Shown: positions 18,125 to 26,212, numbered from the stretch's first letter. The stretch is 64,000 nucleotides of DNA from Treponema succinifaciens DSM 2489 (GCF_000195275.1 NC_015385.1:372001-436000), one strand, 5' to 3'. Translations and numbers: made by a program. Notes: generated from the sequence alone by a model not told the origin.

Positions 18125-18362
18125 GTAACTATATTGCCCCTTATTTTTCCGGCAGATTTCGTAGAAATCTGCAAATCCGTGTGATTCTTTTTTGTTTCTT
18201 CAAGCACCTTTTTGTTGCGTTCCTCGATAATTCTGTCCAAAAGCTGCCTGCCGGTTTCAATGGTGGTTTCGGCAGGCTCAACCACCGTAGAAATCAGCCG
18301 CCCCGTAACCGCCGCCTGCAGAATCGCTTTTCTTAAGCTTGTGTCTTTTTTATCTGTGCCAT
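18125..18362 (-). pseudogene. hsdS remnant (type I restriction specificity subunit, N-terminal fragment)
   Basis: An ATG at 18362 lies one base after the rhuM-like stop codon. The first frame ends after nine codons (MAQIKKTQA). The next frame carries typical HsdS text: DTSLRKAILQAAVTGRL, then ETGRQLLDRIIEERNKKVLEE. Homology stops near 18125, where the lipoprotein gene on the other strand begins, so most of the gene is lost. A missing A in an A-run explains the frameshift. It would once have recognised the DNA target of a type I enzyme. Confidence 0.7.
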
Positions 18363-18363
18363 G

Positions 18364-19362
18364 TTATTTGCTCCTGTTCAAAATACTGATGATTATCTGG
18401 CGGAACATTTCCATGTCTTCTGTTTTACTTTCGGCAATAAAAAGGGTAATTGAAAAAAGAGTGTCGTCATCTATGCGTTTCTTGCCGTTTATGTAAAGCA
18501 TATTATTTTTCTGCATAAAATACAAAAAACAACTGGCGGCTATGCGTTTGTTTCCGTCATGAAAACAGTGGTCTTTTGTAATTGAATATAAAAGCATGGC
18601 AGCTTTTTCTTCCAAAGTGGGATACAATTCCTTGCCGCCAAAAGTCTGGTAAATGTTGTTTACGGCTCCTGTGAAACCGTCATCTTTGGGAACTGCAAAA
18701 ACATCGCTTTCAAAAGCTGGTTTCATTGTATTTATTACTTCCAAAAATTCATTTTCAGAAATTCTTTGTGCAGGAGATTCTGTTTTTCCTTTCTTATCAA
18801 GGTTTCCATGGTCAAAATCATCCAAAAGAACAAGTCCGTTTGAAAAATCCTGTAAAAAGTTCACTGCTTTCTTTATATCATCAAGATTTTCTAGCTTTTT
18901 AGACTTTATGCTTTGTGCAAGGGAATTTGTTAAAGTCTGGAGAGTTATCAGTTTTTCGTGTTCTTTTTTTAACAAATGCTCATTTACAACATACCCATTT
19001 ACGACATATTGATGAAGAATATCTGTCGCCCATTTTCTGAAGCCCGTCGCAATCTTAGATGATACTCTGTAACCAACTGCAAGAATAACATCAAGATTAT
19101 AATATGGAATATTTCTTGTAACAGTCCTTGTTCCTTCCATTTGGACTTGTGCAAAAAATGCACAAGTTGAATCTTTTGAGAGTTCATCTTCCTCATAGAT
19201 ATGCTTTATATGGCGTTGAATTGTAGACCGGTCTTTGTTGTCAAAAAGTTCTCCAATCTTTTCTGCACTAAGCCAAATAGAATTGTCCTGCATAATGACT
19301 TCCACTTGATTAGAGCCGTTATGCTCGTATATTTTTATTTCACCCTTTGACAAATCGGTCAT
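18364..19362 (-). CDS. RhuM-like protein with C-terminal Fic domain
   Basis: A 332-residue protein that appears intact. Residues about 1-130 match the RhuM/virulence-protein N-terminal domain: DNSIWLSAEKIGELFD, STIQRHIKHIYEEDEL, NIPYYNLDVILAVGYRVSS, FRKWATDIL. The C-terminal half is a Fic/DOC domain with the motif HCFHDGNKRIAASCFLYF, matching HxFxDGNKR. Fic domains transfer AMP or similar groups to proteins. RhuM genes often sit inside type I restriction operons, as here between hsdM and hsdS remnants. The ATG at 19362 has AGGAG 9 nt upstream. It may act as an independent toxin or defence factor; the substrate is unknown. Confidence 0.85.
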   Translation of the reverse strand: MTDLSKGEIKIYEHNGSNQVEVIMQDNSIWLSAEKIGELFDNKDRSTIQRHIKHIYEEDELSKDSTCAFFAQVQMEGTRTVTRNIPYYNLDVILAVGYRVSSKIATGFRKWATDILHQYVVNGYVVNEHLLKKEHEKLITLQTLTNSLAQSIKSKKLENLDDIKKAVNFLQDFSNGLVLLDDFDHGNLDKKGKTESPAQRISENEFLEVINTMKPAFESDVFAVPKDDGFTGAVNNIYQTFGGKELYPTLEEKAAMLLYSITKDHCFHDGNKRIAASCFLYFMQKNNMLYINGKKRIDDDTLFSITLFIAESKTEDMEMFRQIIISILNRSK

Positions 19363-19396
19363 TTTGTCTGCTCCTGTTTTCCTACTCATTAGCCAC

Positions 19397-20288
19397 TCAG
19401 TTTTTGCTGACTGCTATTTTTCTATATCCCAATTCCTCGTGAGGGTAGCCGCAGAGGTCAAAGTTGCAGTCATTGGCGAGCAGTTCCGTTGCGGTGTGCT
19501 TTTCTGCCTTCGGGTTTCCGTCGGAATCAAGAAGTTCTGTCCGGTTGCTCCACCAGGCAATGCAGCCGTCAAAGTGCTTTAGCTCCATCGGCTTTGTCTT
19601 GCTGAAGTGCTTGCGGTCGCTTGGAATGTCCACCCGGTAAAACCAGGTTTCGCCGGTCGGCTGGAAAGTTCTGCTTGATGTCTTCCTTTTCGCTTCCGCC
19701 GTAAGGTGGATTCATCAGGATTACGTCGAATGCGTCTTTTTCCGTGTAGTCCAGAAGCTTTTCATCGTACAAAAGCGGAACTTCATAAGTTTTTGTGTTT
19801 CCGTCAATCGAATATTGCGCGCGGTTTTCCACTTCCACAATTTTTTGCGTATCCACATTCTTCCATCTATTATATAATTCCTCTGCAGTGGGAAAGCCGG
19901 AAAGCGGAAATTCTTTTTCAATTCCGGTCGTAAAATCGTGCTCAAAAAAACTGCTTCCGTTTGACGTGTAGACGAACGGAACATTCATCATAATTCCGTA
20001 GGAAATTGCCTGCTGCATTCCGTAAGAGGATGAATGATTGTTGTCTTTTGCCTCGACAATTGCCAGAGGTGTTCCCTTGTTGTGCCAAAGAACATAATCG
20101 CACTGCTTGCCTTTATCGCGGCTGGGAATGTTTCCTTTTATGCGCACTTTTCCGTCTGTAAATTTATTCAGAGGCGAAGTTTCCATAGTGATTTTTTTGA
20201 TGTCCCATTTTGAAAGCAGCGCCGGCGTGATATACTGAAGCTTTATGTCCTCTTCCGTCATTTCGTTTATGTCAAAAATATCACTCAT
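19397..20288 (-). pseudogene. Decayed hsdR'-hsdM' remnant of a type I restriction-modification system
   Basis: From the ATG at 20288, about 145 residues match the HsdR N-terminal nuclease domain (CDYVLWHNKGTPLAIVEAK, then SYGMQQAISYGIMMNVPFVY), with no helicase. The frame then continues with HsdM text including EKDAFDVILMNPPYGG, which contains the methyltransferase NPPY motif, and breaks off at NFPAD. The HsdM C-terminus resumes in another frame (PTGETWFYRVDIPSD, KHFSKTKPMELKHFDGC) and ends at 19397. The central part of HsdM and all of the HsdR motor are deleted. Neither subunit can be functional. Confidence 0.8.
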
Positions 20289-20355
20289 TTTTACCCTCTA
20301 AAAACGGAGTAATTATAACACAGAAAATGCAGATTATAAAAGAAATGAAAATGAC

Positions 20356-20413
20356 GTGTCATTATCGGCTTTAGCCCGGCAACCTGTCATCCTCCGGCTT
20401 GACCGGAGAAGCT
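20356..20413. repeat. Two adjacent dispersed palindromic repeats
   Basis: A TGTCATTATCGGC-type unit (20356-20384) is followed by TGTCAT with CTCCGG and CCGGAG arms (to 20413). Same family as at 15242. Confidence 0.65.
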
Positions 20414-20430
20414 CGCATATTGAAAAAGAT

Positions 20431-20518
20431 GGGGCTGTCCAAAAAGAAATGGGCAGCCCTAATAACATAAAAAAGGCCGCCCTTTTTGAAGTCTGTTAAT
20501 AACTTCTAGGACAGCCCC
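20431..20518. mobile_element. MITE-like element with 10-bp terminal inverted repeats
   Basis: GGGGCTGTCC (20431-20440) and GGACAGCCCC (20509-20518) bound an 88-bp AT-rich segment with no open frame. The end sequence GGGGCTGTCCAAAAAG resembles the ends of the second element at 21002, so both may be mobilised by one transposase. No target duplication was identified. Confidence 0.5.
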
Positions 20519-20614
20519 TTATTTTTAAACATAGTAACTATATTTGCTTAACGGACTGGGTACGTTTTTTATCGTTGTTTTGACATTTCAGTACTTTCTG
20601 TCATAAAAACAAAA

Positions 20615-20790
20615 GGAATACTTCCTAAGACCCGTAGCGATACTTTCTAAGAGGCTGAGTAATACTTCCTAAGACCCTAAGGAATACTCTCTAAGGGCCT
20701 TAGGAATACTTACTTCAGGTCTTAGGGATATTCACTTCAGGTCTTAGGAATACTCACTTCAGGAGTTAGGAAGTATTCCTTCAGTTTTTA
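20615..20790. repeat. Eight tandem 22-bp imperfect repeats
   Basis: Units start at 20615, 20637, 20659, 20681, 20703, 20725, 20747 and 20769, each exactly 22 bp and mostly beginning GGAATACT. The first four units carry CCTAAGACC-like text and the later ones GGTCTTAGG, so the two halves are partly complementary. The stretch is non-coding in all frames. Confidence 0.8.
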
Positions 20791-21001
20791 GATGCTAAAA
20801 TACAAGAAAATTGTTAGATTTTCCAAATTAGCACGGCAACTATAACAGCGAATTTCCTTGTTCCGCTGAAAATCCCAGGGCAAACGCATTATAAATAATT
20901 TAAGTAAAGTTTGCGCGAAGGAACGGTTTCTGGGGCAAAAACACTCTGATTGCTGCGACCGCGTGAGCGGGCAATTCTATAGTTACTTTGCAACAATCAG
21001 A
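20791..21001. other. Non-coding stretch, one inverted repeat, no gene seen
   Basis: No plausible coding frame or RNA gene was found. CTCTGATTG (20944-20952) and CAATCAGAG (20994-21002) form a 9-bp inverted repeat that abuts the MITE-like element at 21002. Confidence 0.5.
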
Positions 21002-21128
21002 GGATGTCCAATAAGTTCTGAATGTCATTGCTGAACAATTTCTAAATGATTGTAATATATGCATTTAGAATTTCGGGTCAAGTCTATAAAAGCCTATGAA
21101 TGACAAAAAAGATACTTATTGGACATCC
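21002..21128. mobile_element. MITE-like element with 14-bp perfect terminal inverted repeats
   Basis: GGATGTCCAATAAG (21002-21015) and CTTATTGGACATCC (21115-21128) bound 127 bp without coding capacity. Internal TTCTAAATG and CATTTAGAA form a further hairpin. The ends share TGTCCAA(A/T)AAG with the element at 20431. Confidence 0.6.
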
Positions 21129-21309
21129 CCATTATTGCGCGATTTTGAACCAGAAAACCGTGTCTGGGAGCCAGTTTTATGCTGAATACATTTATAATGC
21201 GTTTGCCCTGCTGAAAACCCTTGCGAATATAGGCAAAAATCAATTTATGTGTTAAAATCTGCAAATTGAATTTTATGCGGCACACACCAGTGTCGAAGAT
21301 GAGGTTTTT

Positions 21310-22764
21310 ATGGCAAAAGAAAAAGATGTGCATGCTTGCACTTTGGACAAAATCATCAGTCTTTGCAAGAGAAGAGGATTTGTTTATCAGGCTTCTGAAA
21401 TTTATGGCGGAATGGCTGGCGCATGGGATTACGGTCCTCTTGGCGTTGAATTCAAGCGCAACATTCAGAACGAATGGTGGCATTATATGACTCAGCTTCA
21501 TGATGATGTTGTTGGCCTTGATTCTGCGATTTTTCAGCATCACACAACTTGGGAAGCTTCCGGCCATGTAGGACATTTTTCTGATCCGATGATTGACTGC
21601 ACAGAATGCAAGGCAAGATTCCGCGCTGATCAGCTTATTGAAGATTATTTTGACAAGACTGGCGAAACTCCTTCAAAGCCGGTTGATACAATGAGCCACG
21701 AAGAAATGAAGGCTTTTATTGATGAAAAAATCAACTGCCCGACTTGCGGAAAACATTCTTGGACTGATGTGCGTGAATTTAACTTGATGTTCAAAACTCA
21801 TCAGGGACCAGTTGCCACAGAAGCTTCTTTGGTTTATCTTCGCCCGGAAACTTGCCAGGGAATTTTTACAGACTTCAAGAATATCGTTCAGTCAAACAGA
21901 ATGAAAATTCCGTTCGGAGTTGCCCAGGTTGGAAAGTCGTTCCGCAATGAAATTATCTTCAAGAATTTTATTTTCCGCACTTGCGAATTTGAGCAGATGG
22001 AAATGGAATATTTCTGCAAGCCGGGAACAGAAGATGAAACTTTTGCGCGCTGGAGAAAAGACCGCTGGAATTTCTATTTGAAATACGGAATTGCAGAAGA
22101 CCATCTTAACTGGCATCATCACGATAAGCTGGCTCACTACGCAAAGGACGCTTACGACATTCAGTACAAGTTCCCGATTGGCTTTGAGGAAATTGAAGGA
22201 ATTCACAGCCGCACAGACTTTGACCTTTCGCAGCATGAGCAGTATTCAAAGAAAGATATGCACTATATCGATCAGGACGACGGAAACAAACGCTACATTC
22301 CTTACGTTGTTGAAACTTCCGCCGGACTTAACAGAAACTTCCTTATGTTCCTTTGCGAGGCTTACGAAGAGCAGAATGTTGCAAAAGAAGGCGAACCTGA
22401 AGACTTTAGAACAGTTCTTCATCTTGATCCTCGTCTTGCGCCTGTTACAGTTGCGGTTCTTCCTTTGATGAAAAAAGACGGACTTGCAGAAAAGGCAAAA
22501 GAAATTCAGCATATTCTAAAAGAAGATTTTGTTACTGATTACGATCAGAGCGGAACAATCGGAAAACGCTATAGACGCCAGGATGAAATTGGAACTCCAT
22601 TCTGTGTTACAGTAGACCATGACACGCTTGATTCTTCCAGCGCGGATTTCAATACTGTTACAGTTCGCTTCCGTGATTCAATGGAGCAGAAAAGAGTTTC
22701 TCTTGATGATTTGATTCCTTTTATTCAGAAGGAAATAAAATCTTACGTTCCTGTAAAACGCTAA
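21310..22764 (+). CDS. glyS: Glycyl-tRNA synthetase (single-chain, class II)
   Basis: A 484-residue homodimeric-type synthetase that charges tRNA-Gly. The start region KRRGFVYQASEIYGGMAGAW and DYGPLGVEFKRN are diagnostic. Two Cys pairs (CTECKARF and CPTCGKH) may bind zinc. Motif 2 includes QVGKSFRNEI and EFEQMEMEYF; motif 3 lies in PYVVETSAGLNRNF. The C-terminal anticodon-binding domain ends at 22764. GAGG precedes the ATG at 21310, and an extended -10 (TGTTAAAAT) lies at 21250-21258. A large inverted repeat follows the stop codon. Confidence 0.96.
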   Translation: MAKEKDVHACTLDKIISLCKRRGFVYQASEIYGGMAGAWDYGPLGVEFKRNIQNEWWHYMTQLHDDVVGLDSAIFQHHTTWEASGHVGHFSDPMIDCTECKARFRADQLIEDYFDKTGETPSKPVDTMSHEEMKAFIDEKINCPTCGKHSWTDVREFNLMFKTHQGPVATEASLVYLRPETCQGIFTDFKNIVQSNRMKIPFGVAQVGKSFRNEIIFKNFIFRTCEFEQMEMEYFCKPGTEDETFARWRKDRWNFYLKYGIAEDHLNWHHHDKLAHYAKDAYDIQYKFPIGFEEIEGIHSRTDFDLSQHEQYSKKDMHYIDQDDGNKRYIPYVVETSAGLNRNFLMFLCEAYEEQNVAKEGEPEDFRTVLHLDPRLAPVTVAVLPLMKKDGLAEKAKEIQHILKEDFVTDYDQSGTIGKRYRRQDEIGTPFCVTVDHDTLDSSSADFNTVTVRFRDSMEQKRVSLDDLIPFIQKEIKSYVPVKR

Positions 22765-22769
22765 CTGTT

Positions 22770-22827
22770 TAACTGTCATTTGTCATTGCCGGACTTGATT
22801 CTGCAATCTTATTTCAAATGACAGTTA
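22770..22827. repeat. Long inverted repeat after glyS enclosing a TGTCATT-type repeat
   Basis: TAACTGTCATTTG (22770-22782) and CAAATGACAGTTA (22815-22827) form a 13-bp perfect stem around 32 nt containing TTGCCGGACTTGATT. It could serve as a transcription terminator for glyS, although no T-run follows. Confidence 0.6.
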
Positions 22828-22881
22828 GTAGTTGTATTGGCAAAATTCGTCATTAGACTTATTTAAGGCTGGTTGCAAGTT

Positions 22882-23664
22882 ATGGAATACGTTGCTCTCG
22901 GAAAAACAAATCTTCTGGTTAGCCGCACTGCTTTTGGCGCGGAAAGCCTTGACTGCAAGGAAATCGAAAATTTCGGTAAAGATGCAGACGAAAAGGCTTG
23001 CGCTATTGTTCATCAGGCTTATGCTGGCGGAATGAATTTTTTTGACACATCGCATTCCAAGCCAGTCTGTGAAAAACGCCTGGGAGCTGCCTTGCATGGA
23101 ATAAGGCACAATGTAATTCTTGCAACAAAAACTTCCGGCCAGGACTTGCATGAAATCCGCCGTGATTTGGATGAAAGCCTTATGTCGTTGGAAAGCGACA
23201 CTCTTGATTTGTTTCAGCTTGAAAATCCGCTTATTGTTCCAAAGAAAAACGGCATGGACGGAATTTACAATGAGCTTTTGTCTTTAAAAGAAAAAGGAAT
23301 TGTAAAGCACATTGGAATTGCAACGGAAAATTACGACATTGCAAAAGAAGCTATTGAAAGCGGTCTTTACGAAGTTGTTCAGTTTCCGTTCAGCATGATT
23401 TCTCCGGATTCAGTTAAAGCTCTTGTAAAATTGTGCCAGGAAAAAGAAGTTGGCTGCATTGCTTCACAGCCATTAAACGGCGGAGTTGTAAACGACATTC
23501 CTTTGGCTTTTGGCTTTTTGCATCAGTTTGAAAATGTTGTTCCTGTCTGGGGAACTCATACTCAGGAAGAGCTTCAGCAAATTCTTTTTTTTAACGACCA
23601 TCCGCCAGTCATTGACAAGTCATTTAAAGAAGAAGTGCAAAAGGTTCAGAACTTTTTCAATTAA
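22882..23664 (+). CDS. Aldo-keto reductase family protein, catalytic Tyr apparently lost
   Basis: A 260-residue TIM-barrel protein of the aldo-keto reductase superfamily: GKTNLLVSRTAFGAESL, GGMNFFDTSHSKPVCEKRLG, VILATKTSG, DTLDLFQLENP, KHIGIATENYDI. The usual FDTAxxYGxSE motif reads FDTSHSKPVCE, so the active-site Tyr is not at its normal place. The protein may be inactive or bind a ligand without reduction. The ATG at 22882 was preferred to a TTG 9 nt upstream. A possible promoter (TTGGCA, 17 bp, TATTTA) precedes it. It stands alone between repeat clusters. Confidence 0.8.
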   Translation: MEYVALGKTNLLVSRTAFGAESLDCKEIENFGKDADEKACAIVHQAYAGGMNFFDTSHSKPVCEKRLGAALHGIRHNVILATKTSGQDLHEIRRDLDESLMSLESDTLDLFQLENPLIVPKKNGMDGIYNELLSLKEKGIVKHIGIATENYDIAKEAIESGLYEVVQFPFSMISPDSVKALVKLCQEKEVGCIASQPLNGGVVNDIPLAFGFLHQFENVVPVWGTHTQEELQQILFFNDHPPVIDKSFKEEVQKVQNFFN

Positions 23665-23676
23665 CAAGTTAGAGCA

Positions 23677-23877
23677 ATGTCATTATCGGGCTTGACCCTG
23701 CGATGTTTCTGAAATAAACTTGGTTAATAATTTGTTTTTTTTTGTCATTGCCGGACTCGATCCGGCAATCTAAAAATCTGCTAGATTTCCTAACCGAGTT
23801 TGCTAAGCAACCATCGCAGATCAAGTTGGAGAATGACAATTGACGTAGCATGAAAATGACAATTGTCGTGGCACAGG
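23677..23877. repeat. Cluster of dispersed palindromic repeats
   Basis: Contains at least two TGTCATT-type units (23677-23704 and 23744-23770, the latter with TTGCCGGA and TCCGGCAA arms), plus two short AATGACAATTG fragments (about 23833 and 23854). No gene was seen in this gap. Confidence 0.6.
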
Positions 23878-23902
23878 AATGACAGTATTAAATCAACTGA
23901 TT

Positions 23903-24627
23903 TTACAAAGTGTCGCCAAGGGCTTTCCGCAAATCTGCGGACTCTTCTTTGTTCATTGTGCGCACAATTTTTATCGCATTGTCATCTGTCTGAATTCTTT
24001 TTGGCGTTCCGTCTGGATTTACGCTTCCCACAATTTGAACAATAGGATTTTTAGGGCTTGTTGGAGAAACATCAACAACTTGTCCGACTCTTCCATTTGA
24101 AAGAAAAACAAATGCTCCGATTGGGAAAAGCGAAATGCTGTACAACAGCGCTTTGATTACAGTTTCGTCATAAAGATGATTGCTGTTCTTTAGCATTTCA
24201 ATCATGCCTTCGTAAGTTGTTCTTGCCTCTCTGAAATTTCTTGGAGCGGTGATTGCTTCAAATGAGCAAGCCACGCCGATTATTTTTCCGTAGAGCGAAA
24301 TGTTGTTCTTTAAAAGATGCCGCGGATAGCCAGTTCCGTTTTCGCGTTCGTGGTGGTCTAAAACTCCCAGCTGAATTGTAAGCGGAAGCCCTGCGGTTCT
24401 CACAATATTATACCCGATTACAGTATGAGTTTGCATCTGCGCTTTTTCTGAATGGCTAAGCGGATTGTTGTTCATGTAAAGCTGAGGCGGAAGTCTTATC
24501 TGTCCTATTTCATGCAGAATGCTTGCGACTCCAAGTTCTATAAGTTTTTCATAAGGCATTTTTATTTGCAGTCCGATTATGATTGCAAAAATCGCAGTTC
24601 TAAGGCTGTGGCTTATTAAAAAGTTTT
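23903..24627 (-). pseudogene. HD-GYP protein, C-terminal part, cut off by the IS element
   Basis: Continuous open frame from the IS edge to the stop at 23903. It begins NFLISHSLRTAIFAIII and GLQIKMPYEKLIELGVAS, followed by ILHEIGQIRLP and ENGTGYPRHLLKN, the HD and GYP motifs of cyclic-di-GMP phosphodiesterases. The HD pair reads HE, so metal binding may be altered. Removing the IS and one copy of the target duplication joins it in frame to the N-terminal part at 26561-27322. Whether an internal ATG (24559) yields a truncated product is unknown. Confidence 0.88.
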
Positions 24628-24712
24628 CGGAATTATCCCCTCATACACTCTTAATATAACATAAAATTCGACAAATTTTCATATTTTTTTTTACATTTTT
24701 ATTTGATTTTTA

Positions 24713-24741
24713 TTGACATAATAATCAAGATGTATTATATT
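24713..24741 (+). promoter_or_regulatory. Strong promoter of the IS gene cluster
   Basis: TTGACA (24713-24718), 17-bp spacer, TATATT (24736-24741), with an AGGAGG ribosome site 10 bp further on. Confidence 0.75.
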
Positions 24742-24766
24742 ATAAACATCAGGAGGTAATAGAAAT

Positions 24767-24880
24767 GTGAAACGAAAAAAGAAAAAACTGTGGTCAAGAG
24801 CAGACAAAATCGCCTTGCTGGTTTTTCTGCTAGAACTTCTAAAGTTCATACTTGACCTGGTTTCTAAGCTGTCTGCTTAG
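24767..24880 (+). CDS. Tiny membrane peptide encoded by the IS
   Basis: A 37-residue frame from a GTG with AGGAGG 10 nt upstream. It has a basic N-terminus (MKRKKKKLWSRAD) and one hydrophobic helix (KIALLVFLLELLKFILDLV). In size and topology it resembles holin-like or type I toxin peptides, but no specific family was recognised. A strong promoter precedes it and a 14-bp hairpin follows, which suggests it is truly expressed. Confidence 0.55.
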   Translation: MKRKKKKLWSRADKIALLVFLLELLKFILDLVSKLSA

Positions 24881-24886
24881 TTTTCC

Positions 24887-24921
24887 ACCGTTCATAGATA
24901 CCGCCAATATCTATGAACGGT
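24887..24921 (+). terminator. 14-bp perfect hairpin between the two tiny IS genes
   Basis: ACCGTTCATAGATA (24887-24900) and TATCTATGAACGGT (24908-24921) with a 7-nt loop. Only a short T-run follows, so it may be a partial terminator, an mRNA stabiliser or a processing site. Confidence 0.6.
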
Positions 24922-24955
24922 TTAAAAATAATCAAATTATATAGGAGTGTCAATA

Positions 24956-25033
24956 ATGAACAGAATGGAAAAAATACTGATAGCAATTTTAATTCTTCAA
25001 GTTTTGGATATTGCGTTAAGGTTTATAATGTAG
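24956..25033 (+). CDS. Second tiny membrane peptide encoded by the IS
   Basis: A 25-residue frame with AGGAG 8 nt before the ATG: MNRMEK followed by a hydrophobic helix (ILIAILILQVLDIALRFI). No family was recognised. The ribosome site and position between the hairpin and the next IS gene support translation, but a frame this short could be chance. Confidence 0.4.
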   Translation: MNRMEKILIAILILQVLDIALRFIM

Positions 25034-25041
25034 GTGATTTT

Positions 25042-25242
25042 ATGGAAAAAACAACACAGCACGGCGGAACAAGAGCCGGAGCAGGCAGAAAAAAAGGAAG
25101 CACAACAAATAATACAGGATATAAAAACGGACGGATTGTCATTTCCTGCCTTGAATCTGAGGAAATGGCAATAAAACAAAAAGCAAAAGAACAGAATAAA
25201 ACAGTAAGCAGGTTGATTATTGATTCTGTTTTGAAAAACTAA
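25042..25242 (+). CDS. Small basic DNA-binding-type protein of the IS
   Basis: A 66-residue protein beginning MEKTTQHGGTRAGAGRKKGS, the GGxRxGAGRKKG motif common in small phage and mobile-element proteins. The C-terminal half (VISCLESEEMAIKQKAKEQN, KTVSRLIIDSVLKN) fits a ribbon-helix-helix or similar fold. The start at 25042 has AGGTG upstream; a longer in-frame start was rejected because it overlaps the tiny gene before it. A role as regulator of the transposase is likely but unproven. Confidence 0.65.
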   Translation: MEKTTQHGGTRAGAGRKKGSTTNNTGYKNGRIVISCLESEEMAIKQKAKEQNKTVSRLIIDSVLKN

Positions 25243-25258
25243 AAAGCAGGAGGCATAT

Positions 25259-26170
25259 ATGACATTCTTTGATTTTATGATAAAGTTTCCGACTGAAAAA
25301 GCCGTTATAAAATACTTTCTCAAAATCAGATATAACGATGTTCTTATATGCCCTCACTGCGGTTCAAAAGTTCGTGTTCAGCACAGAAATGACAATCTAA
25401 AACTTTGTAACTGCCATAACTGCAATAATACATTCTCACCATTCAAAAACACAATCTTTGAAAAGTCATCAACAGACCTGCGTAAATGGTTCTATGCAAT
25501 CCATTTATTTTTGAATTCTAAAAAAGGAATTTCCGGCTTGCAGTTACAGCGTGAAATCGGCGTAACATATAAAACAGCGTGGAGAATGCTCAAGCAGATA
25601 CGCTCTGCAATGGGAAACACTGATATGTCAAAAGCATTTGAAGCAATGGTCGAAATTGACGAAACATATATCGGCGGTAAACCTAGAAAAATGAACGGCG
25701 AAACAGAGCCTTCAAAGCGTGGACGTGGAACTAAAAAAACTCCTGTTGTAGGTGTAAAAGAAAGAAGTTCAAGCCACGTATTCGCAAAGGTAGCACTTCC
25801 AAACGAAGAAGGCAAGAAACTTACAGGAAAGCAGCTTTTCAATATTCTTGACAGCGTATGCAAGAAAGACGCAACGGTTCTGACCGATGATTTTAGAGGC
25901 TACAATTTTATGAACCATAAAAACACAAATAAAAACAACTACTACAGAATCAGCGTAAATCATTTAGAAAGCATTTACAGCCTCGGCAACGGACTTCATA
26001 CAAACGGAATTGAATCGTTCTGGGCACTGTTGAAGCGTGGAATTCTCGGAATTTATCATCACGTTTCTGTAGACTACTTGCAGGAATATGTAAACGAATT
26101 CTGTTTCCGGCAGAACAACGGAACAAGCTCATTTGATGTACTGTTAAAGCAGGGGATATTTGCGGCATAA
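25259..26170 (+). CDS. IS1595-family transposase
   Basis: A 303-residue DDE transposase. The N-terminal zinc ribbon is CPHCGSKVRVQ and CNCHNCNNTFSPFKNTIFE. A helix-turn-helix region (GISGLQLQREIGVTYKTAWR) follows. The catalytic core is of the ISXO2-like type: VEIDETYIGGK (first Asp), VLTDDFRGY (second Asp), and LHTNGIESFWALLKRG in place of the usual third acidic motif (N/E). It ends with YVNEFCFRQNN, typical of the family. A strong AGGAGG site precedes the ATG. No frameshift is visible, so it may be active. Confidence 0.95.
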   Translation: MTFFDFMIKFPTEKAVIKYFLKIRYNDVLICPHCGSKVRVQHRNDNLKLCNCHNCNNTFSPFKNTIFEKSSTDLRKWFYAIHLFLNSKKGISGLQLQREIGVTYKTAWRMLKQIRSAMGNTDMSKAFEAMVEIDETYIGGKPRKMNGETEPSKRGRGTKKTPVVGVKERSSSHVFAKVALPNEEGKKLTGKQLFNILDSVCKKDATVLTDDFRGYNFMNHKNTNKNNYYRISVNHLESIYSLGNGLHTNGIESFWALLKRGILGIYHHVSVDYLQEYVNEFCFRQNNGTSSFDVLLKQGIFAA

Positions 26171-26212
26171 TTCAATATTGATTTAAATCCTTGAAATGTA
26201 TAGTATAAAGAT

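Noticed and set aside
18028-18285. A separate minus-strand gene starting at 18285
   Set aside because: Its upstream part is HsdS remnant and its end runs antisense into the lipoprotein gene; it is a by-product of a truncation.
20615-20790. CRISPR array or coding repeat
   Set aside because: Units of 22 bp have no spacers, are not a multiple of three, and no frame stays open.
20289-21309. tRNA or other known RNA gene in the 1-kb gap
   Set aside because: Hairpins there are explained by MITE-like ends and repeats; no cloverleaf was found.
24913-25041. Longer N-terminus for the small IS DNA-binding protein
   Set aside because: It would overlap the 25-residue frame, and a ribosome site sits before the ATG at 25042.
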